Shown: positions 6,337-12,461 of the stretch, piece after piece
How the letters are laid out: each line of letters begins with the position of its first letter
How positions within the stretch are numbered: the stretch's first letter is position 1
Made by a program: the position numbers and the translations under genes
Assembly (NCBI GenBank): GCA_002478505.1
Contig: DLOP01000043.1
Span: 41,468-56,820, forward strand
Source: Lachnospiraceae bacterium UBA7481
GTDB lineage: Bacteria > Bacillota > Clostridia > Lachnospirales > Lachnospiraceae
DNA length: 15,353 nt
Direction: 5' to 3'
The notes under the pieces: generated by a model
Told to the model about the DNA's origin: nothing
Databases searched by the model: none
The model's input: the letters and a program-made list of their open reading frames with translations, nothing else

Positions 6337-8325
6337 TTACTGTCTGATCCAGACGATATTCTGCGCACTCCAAATGCTACTATTACGGTTAATATATGAA
6401 TCAAGCGCATTGCCACTGTAATAAATGATCATATCGCTGCAACCTTCAAATGCCCCAACACCGATGCTTGTTACACTGTCGGGTATCGTGAGTTCCGTCA
6501 AACTGCTGCAGTCATAAAATGTAGCCTCACCGATGCTCGTTACGCTGTTCGATATCTTGATTTCCGTTAAACTGCTACAGCCATAAAATGCTTTATCACC
6601 GATACTCGTTACGCTGTCCGGTATTGTGATTTCCGTTAAGCTCTCGCAACACGCAAATGCGATTGCACCAATACTCGTTACACTGTCCGGTATTATGATC
6701 TCCTTCAAACTCTCGCAATAGCAAAATGCACCTTCATCGATGCTGGTTATAGTTTCCGGCAGCGTAATTTTCGTTAGATTGTAGCACTCTACAAATGCAC
6801 CATATTCAATGCTTGTTATGCTGTCCGGTATTATAATTTCTGTCAGCCAGTTACAGCCTGCAAGCGCACCGGTGCCAATGCTTGCTATGGCACTGTCTGG
6901 TATCATGATATCGGTTAGTCCACTGCAGCCTTTAAATGCACCATTACCGATATTTATCAAGGAATCTGGTAACATAATTTCCGTCAGACCGTTGCAACCT
7001 GAAAATGCACCCCTGCCAATATTTATCAATGAAGTCGGCAGCGTAATCTCTGTTAAACCCCTACAATTCTCAAATGCACTTTCACCAATGCTTGTTACGC
7101 CGTCCGGTATCGTGATTTCCGCCAAACCATTACAGCCCAAAAATGCATTCTTGCCAATATTAATCAAGGAAGATGGCAACGTGATCTTTGTTAAGCCGCT
7201 ACAATCCTCAAATGCACTTTCACCAATGCTTTCTATAGAATCCGGCAGTGTAATTTCCGTTAAATTGTAACAATTCTCAAACGCGCTATTACCGATTCTC
7301 ATAACAGAGTCCGGTATTGTGATCTTTGTCAGCCAGTCATAGTTTGCAAATGCACCATCGACAATGCTTGTTGCACCATCCGGTATCGTGATTTCCGCCA
7401 AACCGCTACAGCCTAAAAATGCATTCTTGCCAATATTAGTCAGGGAAGATGACAACGTGATCTCTGTTAAGCCGCTGCAGTTCTCAAATGCACCTTCACC
7501 AATACTTGTTATGCTATCCGGCAGCGTAATCTCTTCCAAGCTTCTGCAGCTATAAAATGCGTATTCACCGATGCTCGCTACAGATGCTGGTATCGTAATT
7601 TCTGTTAAATTGTGGCAACCGCTAAATGCCCCATCCTCAATTTTCATTACGCTATCTGGCAGCGTAATCTCTGTTAAACCGCAGCAATTTGCAAATGCAC
7701 CAGCCCCCATGCTGGTTACGCTGTCTGATATCGTGATCTCCGTCAGGCCATCACAGCCACAAAATGTACCCTCGCCAATACTTGTTACACTGTCTGGCAG
7801 CTCTATCTGTAGCAGGCTGCCACAGTCAAAAAATGCACAATCATCAATGTATGTCAGGGACGATGGCAGGAATATCTCCGTCATGCTGTCACAGTCCTTA
7901 AACGCTGCACCGCCAATGCTCGTTACCCCTTCATCTATGATGACACAACCTATCTGATTCCGCAGGCTATCCCATGGCACGCTGCCCAGAGAATATTTGT
8001 ATTTATCTATTTTATATATGTATTCATCCATTTTCCCTGTACCGGTGATAACAAGAACTTCATCTTTATAATACCATTCCAAGTTTTCACCGCATATGCC
8101 GCTTTTCTCCGGTGATTCCATGGTAGTCCGTATCAGATTCTGCACATAGGTGGGAAACTGCTGTCTGCCCGACGCCTGATTGCCCGACGCCGCATTCGCC
8201 GCCAGCTGTTCCTCCCTCTGATATCTTGCATAGGCATCCATCAAATAATTCATGCCAAAGAAAACTACCGCTATGGATATCACTGCTATAATTGTTATCA
8301 CAGTTGCAACTTTCGTTTTTTTCAT
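6337..8325 (-). CDS. BspA-like LRR_5 surface protein, 22 repeats
   Basis: Protein of 662 aa: signal-anchor 1-29 of the MKKTKVATVI type, SGNQA linker, pre-LRR domain at about 57-127, 22 LRR_5 units at 128-629 and the 33-aa cap ending in IVWIRQ. Two local oddities stand out. An imperfect duplication of seven residues in the pre-LRR domain (MDEYIYK / IDKYKYS, residues 99-112) is absent from the paralogues, and unit 9 has Tyr instead of the usual Cys (AFANY). Unit 16 is the AIASIG/ALAGC variant. The leader is identical to that of the 862-aa paralogue, but the following pre-LRR segment (TTMESPEKSG) matches the 564-aa paralogue, so the gene looks mosaic. The ribosome binding site AAAGGGG is weak. 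Membrane-anchored extracellular location is inferred; the binding partner is unknown. Confidence 0.92.
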   Translation of the reverse strand: MKKTKVATVITIIAVISIAVVFFGMNYLMDAYARYQREEQLAANAASGNQASGRQQFPTYVQNLIRTTMESPEKSGICGENLEWYYKDEVLVITGTGKMDEYIYKIDKYKYSLGSVPWDSLRNQIGCVIIDEGVTSIGGAAFKDCDSMTEIFLPSSLTYIDDCAFFDCGSLLQIELPDSVTSIGEGTFCGCDGLTEITISDSVTSMGAGAFANCCGLTEITLPDSVMKIEDGAFSGCHNLTEITIPASVASIGEYAFYSCRSLEEITLPDSITSIGEGAFENCSGLTEITLSSSLTNIGKNAFLGCSGLAEITIPDGATSIVDGAFANYDWLTKITIPDSVMRIGNSAFENCYNLTEITLPDSIESIGESAFEDCSGLTKITLPSSLINIGKNAFLGCNGLAEITIPDGVTSIGESAFENCRGLTEITLPTSLINIGRGAFSGCNGLTEIMLPDSLINIGNGAFKGCSGLTDIMIPDSAIASIGTGALAGCNWLTEIIIPDSITSIEYGAFVECYNLTKITLPETITSIDEGAFCYCESLKEIIIPDSVTSIGAIAFACCESLTEITIPDSVTSIGDKAFYGCSSLTEIKISNSVTSIGEATFYDCSSLTELTIPDSVTSIGVGAFEGCSDMIIYYSGNALDSYINRNSSIWSAQNIVWIRQ
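6439..7944 (-). repeat. 69-bp tandem repeat region encoding 22 LRR_5 units
   Basis: Twenty-two AFxx(C/Y) motifs at 23-residue spacing. Units are more diverged than in the 862-aa gene. A run of units ending in SSLTNIGKNAFLGC or SSLINIGKNAFLGC recurs inside the array. Confidence 0.83.
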
Positions 8326-8383
8326 CCTGTGCCCCTTTGCATTCCTCTACAAATACCTATATTCCCTTCCGCACTTAGAAACG
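8174..8383. repeat. 210-bp direct repeat, copy 2
   Basis: By eye identical to 6116-6325 at an offset of 2058 bp. It spans the N-terminal codons, ribosome binding site and upstream gap of the 662-aa gene. Confidence 0.9.
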
Positions 8384-8394
8384 CTGGCTTTTTC

Positions 8395-9972
8395 TTACTG
8401 CTTGACCCAAACGATATTCTGCGCTCTCCAGTCGCTGCTATTGCTGTTGATATAGGAATCAAGCCCATCGCCGCTATAATAAATGGTCATATTGCTGCAG
8501 CCGGAAAATGCGTAATTACCAATGCCCGTTACGCTGTCCGGTATCGTAATTTCCATCAAACTACTGCAACCGTAAAATGCCATAGCGCCAATATACGTTA
8601 CGCCGTCTGGTATCGTGAGTTCCGTCAGACCGCTGCAGCCATTAAATGCGCCAATGTCAATGCTCGTTACACTGTCCGGCAGCATGATTTCCGTCAAACC
8701 GATGCAGCCCTCAAATGCATCATAGCCGATTCTCGTTACGCTGTCCGGTATCATAATTTCCGTCAAACTATCGCACCGCCAAAAAGCAAACTCACCAATG
8801 CTTGTTACTCCGTCCGGTATCGTAATTTCCATTAAATTGCGGCAATCTCCAAATGCACGATCACTGATGCTTGTTATGCTGTCCGACAGTGTAATTTCCG
8901 TCAGCCCTGTGCAGCGCTCAAATGCGCCATTGCCAATACTCGTCACACTGTTCGGCATTATGATTTCTATTAAACTGCGGCAATCGCAAAATGCTTCATG
9001 ACCAATGCTCGTTACATTATCAGGTATCGTGATTTCCTCCAGCCTGACACAGCCCTTAAATGTCGCATCCTCAATGCGCTTTACTCTATCAGGCATTGTA
9101 ATTTTCAGCAAAACGCTGCAATTTAAAAATGCACTGCTGCCAATGACTACTACGCTGTCCGGTAATATAATTTCCATTAAACTGCGGCAATCGCAAAATG
9201 CTTCATCCCCAATATGCGTTACACTGTCTGGTATCGTAATTTCCTTTAAACTGATGCAATACTTAAATGCACCATTGCCGATATGTTCTAATCCATCCGG
9301 CAGAACAACTCTTCTTAAACTGATACAATTTTCAAATACGTATGGACCGATTTCTTCTAAAGAAGACGATATCTCAATCCACGTCAGGCTGTGACAGTCC
9401 TTAAATGCTCTCTTATCAATGCTTGTAACCGAATCCGGTATCGTAATCCCTTTCAAACTGCTGCATCTCAAAAATGCGCACTCTCCTATGTCTATCATGG
9501 AAGACGGCAGAAAAATTTCTGTCATACTGCCACAGTCCACAAATGCCCTGTCCCCAATGCTCGTTACGCCTTCATCAATGATGACACAGCCTATCTGATT
9601 CCTTAAACTGTCATACCATGGCGCACTGCTTACATAATATACATATTGATCCATTTCCCCCATTCCGGTGATAAAAAGGACTTCATCTTTATAATACCAT
9701 TCCAAGTTTTCACCGCATACGCCGCTTTCTTCCGGATCTTCCATGGTAGTCCGCATCAGCTTCTGCACATAATCTGGAAACTGCTGTTCCCCTGCCATTT
9801 GATTGGCTGACTGCGTCGCCACCTGATTGCCCGATGCTGCCTGATTGCCTGACTGCGTCGTGCTATTCTGCTTTACATAGGCATCCATTAAATAATTCAC
9901 GCCAAAGAAAACCGCTGCTATGGTTATCACTGCTATGATTGTGACTAATGTAATAACCTTATCCTTTTTCAT
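8395..9972 (-). CDS. BspA-like LRR_5 surface protein, 16 repeats (first gene of the array)
   Basis: Protein of 525 aa: signal-anchor 1-29 of the MKKDKVITLV type (like the last paralogue), an extended linker with repeated SGNQ/SANQ motifs (39-62), pre-LRR domain at about 65-129, 16 LRR_5 units at 130-492 and the 33-aa cap. It has the most diverged repeats and lacks the AIASIG/ALAGC variant unit found in the other three. It has the best ribosome binding site of the array (AAGGAG, 9982-9987, 9 bp before the ATG) and follows a rho-independent terminator (10035-10062), so array transcription should begin just upstream of it, although I find no convincing -35/-10 pair there. Export and membrane anchoring follow from the N-terminus. 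The ligand is unknown. Confidence 0.92.
   Translation of the reverse strand: MKKDKVITLVTIIAVITIAAVFFGVNYLMDAYVKQNSTTQSGNQAASGNQVATQSANQMAGEQQFPDYVQKLMRTTMEDPEESGVCGENLEWYYKDEVLFITGMGEMDQYVYYVSSAPWYDSLRNQIGCVIIDEGVTSIGDRAFVDCGSMTEIFLPSSMIDIGECAFLRCSSLKGITIPDSVTSIDKRAFKDCHSLTWIEISSSLEEIGPYVFENCISLRRVVLPDGLEHIGNGAFKYCISLKEITIPDSVTHIGDEAFCDCRSLMEIILPDSVVVIGSSAFLNCSVLLKITMPDRVKRIEDATFKGCVRLEEITIPDNVTSIGHEAFCDCRSLIEIIMPNSVTSIGNGAFERCTGLTEITLSDSITSISDRAFGDCRNLMEITIPDGVTSIGEFAFWRCDSLTEIMIPDSVTRIGYDAFEGCIGLTEIMLPDSVTSIDIGAFNGCSGLTELTIPDGVTYIGAMAFYGCSSLMEITIPDSVTGIGNYAFSGCSNMTIYYSGDGLDSYINSNSSDWRAQNIVWVKQ
8497..9585 (-). repeat. 69-bp tandem repeat region encoding 16 LRR_5 units
   Basis: Sixteen AFxxC/VFxxC/TFxxC motifs at 23-residue spacing. 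Sequence variation between units is the highest of the four arrays, consistent with an older or less homogenised copy. Confidence 0.83.
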
Positions 9973-10034
9973 CCCTAATTTCTCCTTCGTCCATTTTATA
10001 TGACATGCATATATCCAGACTCCGTTGTCTACCT

Positions 10035-10062
10035 AAAAAGTGCGCCCTTGGCTGCACTTTTT
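10035..10062 (-). terminator. Rho-independent terminator after the 157-aa gene
   Basis: Perfect 9-bp arms AAAAAGTGC (10035-10043) and GCACTTTTT (10054-10062), with a further GCC/GGC pairing inside the loop (10044-10046 with 10050-10052). The minus-strand transcript ends in a five-T run. It lies 69 bp after the stop of the 157-aa gene and separates it from the LRR array. The A/T arms would also allow termination on the plus strand. Confidence 0.75.
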
Positions 10063-10131
10063 ATCAGTTAAAACCATACGAGTCTATTCTTGTCCGAAAA
10101 GGCCCCTTATCTTTTCCTCATATTGAAATAA

Positions 10132-10605
10132 TTATTCAACCCGCATTTCTATTGCATTATTTTCAATATCATAAAATGTTTCCTGATAGGTCCTATTATT
10201 TAGTTCCACAGAAACATCAGCATTCCAAACGCCATTGTCTTCATATATATCAATATCAATATCAATAATGTACATCCTATACCAATTTGTTTTAAATACC
10301 CGAATCTTTGGTTCAATATTGATTTCTTCTTTACTTATCAGGAAACTATACTCATACATCCCATAAGACGACCCACTGTTTTTAAAAGCCACACCGGAAT
10401 CCATAAAGGCTTTTCCAAACGTTACTTTTTCATTCTTCGCCTCTTCATATATGCATTCTATCTGCTCCACCAGATATTCTTCTCCGTTGATGGTCACTGA
10501 TATATCTCCCCTCAACTTAAACATCAAAAAATCGATCAACACTATAATCCCAAGCAGCACAAAAATACCTATGATTCCAATCATGATAATTGTTTTCTTC
10601 TTCAT
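10132..10605 (-). CDS. Small membrane-anchored protein of unknown function, 157 aa
   Basis: I do not recognise this family. The protein has a basic N-terminus (MKKK) and one long hydrophobic segment at about residues 5-27, then about 125 mostly polar residues predicted to lie outside the cell. The body has an ITINGEEYLVE-like strand near the start and an IDIDIDIY run encoded by three ATCAAT copies (10249-10266). The frame is open to 10737, but the start at 10605 is preferred: it has AAGGAG (10616-10621) 10 bp upstream, and a near-consensus promoter (10660-10688) lies inside the longer frame. The gene is visibly richer in A/T than its neighbours. It is flanked by a terminator downstream and the structured 10726-10854 element upstream, so it is probably a single-gene unit. 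A secreted or membrane-associated accessory protein is all that can be said. Confidence 0.72.
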   Translation of the reverse strand: MKKKTIIMIGIIGIFVLLGIIVLIDFLMFKLRGDISVTINGEEYLVEQIECIYEEAKNEKVTFGKAFMDSGVAFKNSGSSYGMYEYSFLISKEEINIEPKIRVFKTNWYRMYIIDIDIDIYEDNGVWNADVSVELNNRTYQETFYDIENNAIEMRVE

Positions 10606-10659
10606 ATGAGTTTCTCTCCTTGCTTCGATCAACTTTTGTATTACTTCATTCTTAATTTC

Positions 10660-10688
10660 ATTATATTGTCGACATATTATAATTGCAA
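10660..10688 (-). promoter_or_regulatory. Strong sigma-A-type promoter of the 157-aa gene
   Basis: On the minus strand a TTGCAA -35 box (10683-10688), a 17-bp spacer (10666-10682) and a perfect TATAAT -10 box (10660-10665). The predicted transcript begins near 10653, leaving a leader of about 48 nt that contains the ribosome binding site. A second TATAAT lies within the spacer. Confidence 0.75.
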
Positions 10689-10725
10689 TATGAAAGATGA
10701 CTTTTATGCTTACTTCACCATATCC

Positions 10726-10854
10726 GCAGTGCACCATTCGGAAACCCTTCGGGTTTCCTCATTCGCGGGCTTCGCCCTATGTTCGCTCCTGCAATTATAT
10801 GTCGCTCGTAAGCAAGCTTTCGGCGACATATAATTTCACTCACTCACGCACTGC
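10726..10854. repeat. 129-bp structured palindromic intergenic element
   Basis: Bounded by inverted GCAGTGC (10726-10732) and GCACTGC (10848-10854). Inside are three hairpins: GGAAACCC-TTC-GGGTTTCC (10740-10758), GGGC-TTC-GCCC (10767-10777), and a 13-bp perfect pair AATTATATGTCGC (10793-10805) with GCGACATATAATT (10823-10835). It starts at the base after the stop codon of the thioredoxin gene. No reading frame is convincing. The arrangement resembles REP/MITE-like non-coding repeats of Clostridia; a structured RNA or mRNA 3' end is an alternative. Confidence 0.7.
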
Positions 10855-11619
10855 TCATTGCTTTCGCGTATATTTTACTCCATAATATTCCTGCAGATAT
10901 CCCTCAAATGTACTTTCCGACATGGCGCCTAATTGGGAAGTGATCAGCTTTCCATTGGCGTCGATAAACAGCGTCATCGGTATTGCAGTCACCCCATACG
11001 CCTGATACGCTTCATAGGATGTGTCAAAGTAGACCGGAAAAGAATACCCATTCTCCTCGATGAACTGCTTCGTTCCGGCTACCGTTTCCGAATAGCCATC
11101 CGTCATATTGACCATTAAAAATGTGATCTCATCCTGATACGCCGCGTAAGCATTGTCAAATGCCGGCAGCTCCGATTTACAGGGTCCGCACCATGTTGCC
11201 CAGAAATTGACCACAATCGGCTTCCCATAATAGTCCGAAAGGCTGACCTGACCGCCTTCCCAATCCTGCACTGTAAAATCTTCTGCCGGTATGGTTCCCG
11301 CCACCGGTACTTGTATCGATTCCCCCGGGTCGTCTTGTTCCGTGTCCTGATCGCCTATATCTTGATCATCCGTATTCTGATCGCCTGTATCCCGATCGTC
11401 CGTATCTTGATCGTCTGTATTCTGATCAACTGTATCCCGATCGTCTGTATCCCGGTCATCCGTATTCTGATCGTCCGATTCCGTTTCCTTTCCATCTGTT
11501 GTTTCTTCTTTTTGATCTGTTGTATCCGCACTATAATCCGAAGTAAGTATTTGATATCCCACAACAGCTGTTGCCATCATCACAATAAATACCACCATAA
11601 GCATGATTGTTTTTTTCAT
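10855..11619 (-). CDS. TlpA-like membrane-anchored thioredoxin with acidic repeat linker
   Basis: Protein of 254 aa that should act outside the membrane as a thiol-disulfide reductase. Residues about 4-25 form a signal-anchor. Residues about 30-105 are a very acidic, low-complexity linker with nine five-residue repeats (DQNTD, DRDTD and variants). Residues about 110-250 are a TlpA/ResA-like redoxin domain with the active site WCGPC (143-147) and the cis-proline loop TAIPMT (P214). No lipobox is seen. The ATG at 11619 is the first in-frame start and has AAGGAG 12 bp upstream, slightly far. It follows ccdA by 43 bp, so the two form an operon in which CcdA would pass electrons from cytosolic thioredoxin to this protein. 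Its final target is not encoded here. Methionine sulfoxide reductase, cytochrome maturation or exported cysteine proteins are all possible. Confidence 0.9.
   Translation of the reverse strand: MKKTIMLMVVFIVMMATAVVGYQILTSDYSADTTDQKEETTDGKETESDDQNTDDRDTDDRDTVDQNTDDQDTDDRDTGDQNTDDQDIGDQDTEQDDPGESIQVPVAGTIPAEDFTVQDWEGGQVSLSDYYGKPIVVNFWATWCGPCKSELPAFDNAYAAYQDEITFLMVNMTDGYSETVAGTKQFIEENGYSFPVYFDTSYEAYQAYGVTAIPMTLFIDANGKLITSQLGAMSESTFEGYLQEYYGVKYTRKQ
11341..11475 (-). repeat. Nine tandem copies of a 15-bp unit in the thioredoxin linker
   Basis: Units of 15 bp (typical plus-strand copy TGTATCCCGATCGTC) run from 11341 to 11475 and encode the acidic pentapeptides. The period is a multiple of three, so copy-number change would alter linker length without breaking the frame. 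Confidence 0.88.
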
Positions 11620-11662
11620 AATAATGCATGTCTCCTTATCTTAAATAATGTCATCTTAAATC

Positions 11663-12316
11663 TCACACTAAGTTCCGCATCATGGAATTCAGCACGCCAA
11701 ATGCCGTCAGGATCCCCACCAAAATCAAAAAACATCCGCAGATCCGATTGATCCACCGGTAATTCTTTTTGATTCTTTGAAAAACCACATTTAACTGATC
11801 CGTCAGCGCTGCGGCAAGCAGAAACGGAATTCCCAATCCCAAAGAATATGTCAGAAGCAGCAGACCGCCCCTAAGCGCATCTGCCGAAGAAGATGCCATC
11901 ATAATTGCCGACCCTAAAAACGCGCCCACGCATGGCGTCAGATTGACGGAATAGATCATACCGAATAACAGCGCAGATAAGATACCGGTGATCTCATGCT
12001 CGCCCCGGATTCCTTTGAAAAACGGCAGCGGAATCATTTCCAGATAACTGAGTCCAAAAAGAATAATGACAACACCGGATACAATATTGACAATCGTCCG
12101 GTATCTGACCAGAAAAAATCCGAGGCTTCCCGCAAATACCCCCAGACTTGTAAACACAATGGTAAAACCCAAAACAAAAGCGCATGCCCTAATGATCACA
12201 TGCTTTTTCTTATCTGCACCGCCTGCAAAATAGGAAATATAGACCGGCAGCATTGGCAGCATGCAAGGTGATATAAAAGAAATCATTCCTTCCAAAAAGG
12301 TAATAACCAACTGCAT
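11663..12316 (-). CDS. ccdA: CcdA-type transmembrane thiol-disulfide electron carrier
   Basis: Polytopic membrane protein of 217 aa in the DsbD/CcdA family, which carries reducing power from cytosolic thioredoxin to extracytoplasmic thiol proteins. The two redox cysteines are in their family motifs, ISPCMLPMLPVYISYFAGG (C18) and NLTPCVGAFLG (C129). Several hydrophobic segments, about six, fit the family. The start at 12316 is preferred over the ATG at 12331: GGAG lies 8 bp upstream of it and clostridial CcdA proteins begin MQ-(V/L)-x-x-F-L-E-G. The longer version would add only five residues. It is followed by the TlpA-like thioredoxin after 43 bp and preceded by an extended -10 promoter, so it heads a two-gene redox operon. 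Confidence 0.92.
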   Translation of the reverse strand: MQLVITFLEGMISFISPCMLPMLPVYISYFAGGADKKKHVIIRACAFVLGFTIVFTSLGVFAGSLGFFLVRYRTIVNIVSGVVIILFGLSYLEMIPLPFFKGIRGEHEITGILSALLFGMIYSVNLTPCVGAFLGSAIMMASSSADALRGGLLLLTYSLGLGIPFLLAAALTDQLNVVFQRIKKNYRWINRICGCFLILVGILTAFGVLNSMMRNLV

Positions 12317-12348
12317 ATCAGCGACTCCCATACGAAACTTTTAGGTAG

Positions 12349-12357
12349 ATTATACCA
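12349..12357 (-). promoter_or_regulatory. Extended -10 promoter of the ccdA operon
   Basis: On the minus strand TGG-TATAAT: a perfect -10 hexamer (12349-12354) with the TGn extension (12355-12357). No good -35 box is found 16-18 bp upstream, as is common for extended -10 promoters. The predicted start leaves about 25 nt before the chosen ccdA ATG. Confidence 0.6.
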
Positions 12358-12384
12358 TAATTACGCACGCTTTTTGCACATAAC

Positions 12385-12436
12385 AATAAGCACTGCTTTT
12401 GTGCTTATTTTAAGCGCCGCTTTTGTGCTTATTTTA
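12385..12436 (-). terminator. Hairpin with 24-bp direct repeat after the Na/Pi transporter gene
   Basis: AATAAGCAC (12385-12393) pairs perfectly with GTGCTTATT (12401-12409) around a 7-nt loop. An 18-bp segment (plus strand GCTTTTGTGCTTATTTTA) occurs at 12395-12412 and again at 12419-12436. It lies downstream of the transporter stop at 12462 and upstream of the ccdA promoter, so it probably ends transporter transcription, but the T-run after the hairpin is short and broken. Confidence 0.5.
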
Positions 12437-12461
12437 CCACATCGCCTTCCATGAAGGAATC

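Noticed and set aside
1703..9606. Many long open frames on the plus strand opposite the LRR genes, such as 4703-5449 and 1703-2353
   Set aside because: They are antisense images of the repeated 69-bp units, with repetitive low-complexity products (for example SGIVISVRPLQP) and no ribosome binding sites. The minus-strand frames carry real domain structure.
1913..9972. CRISPR-like array because of regular repeats
   Set aside because: The 69-bp units are contiguous, coding and diverged, with no constant repeat alternating with unique spacers.
9973..10034. Promoter of the LRR array from the TATAAA at 9995-10000
   Set aside because: The predicted transcript would start almost at the ribosome binding site, and no -35 box is present at proper spacing.
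10606..10737. Longer start for the 157-aa protein at 10737
   Set aside because: The near-consensus promoter lies inside the extension, and a good ribosome binding site and a membrane-anchor start occur at 10605.
11311..11751. Plus-strand frame with isoleucine-rich product opposite the thioredoxin linker
   Set aside because: It is produced by the 15-bp repeat read backwards and has no membrane-protein family features or ribosome binding site.
12317..12331. ccdA start at 12331
   Set aside because: It has no ribosome binding site of its own, and the five extra codons overlap the GGAG that serves the ATG at 12316.
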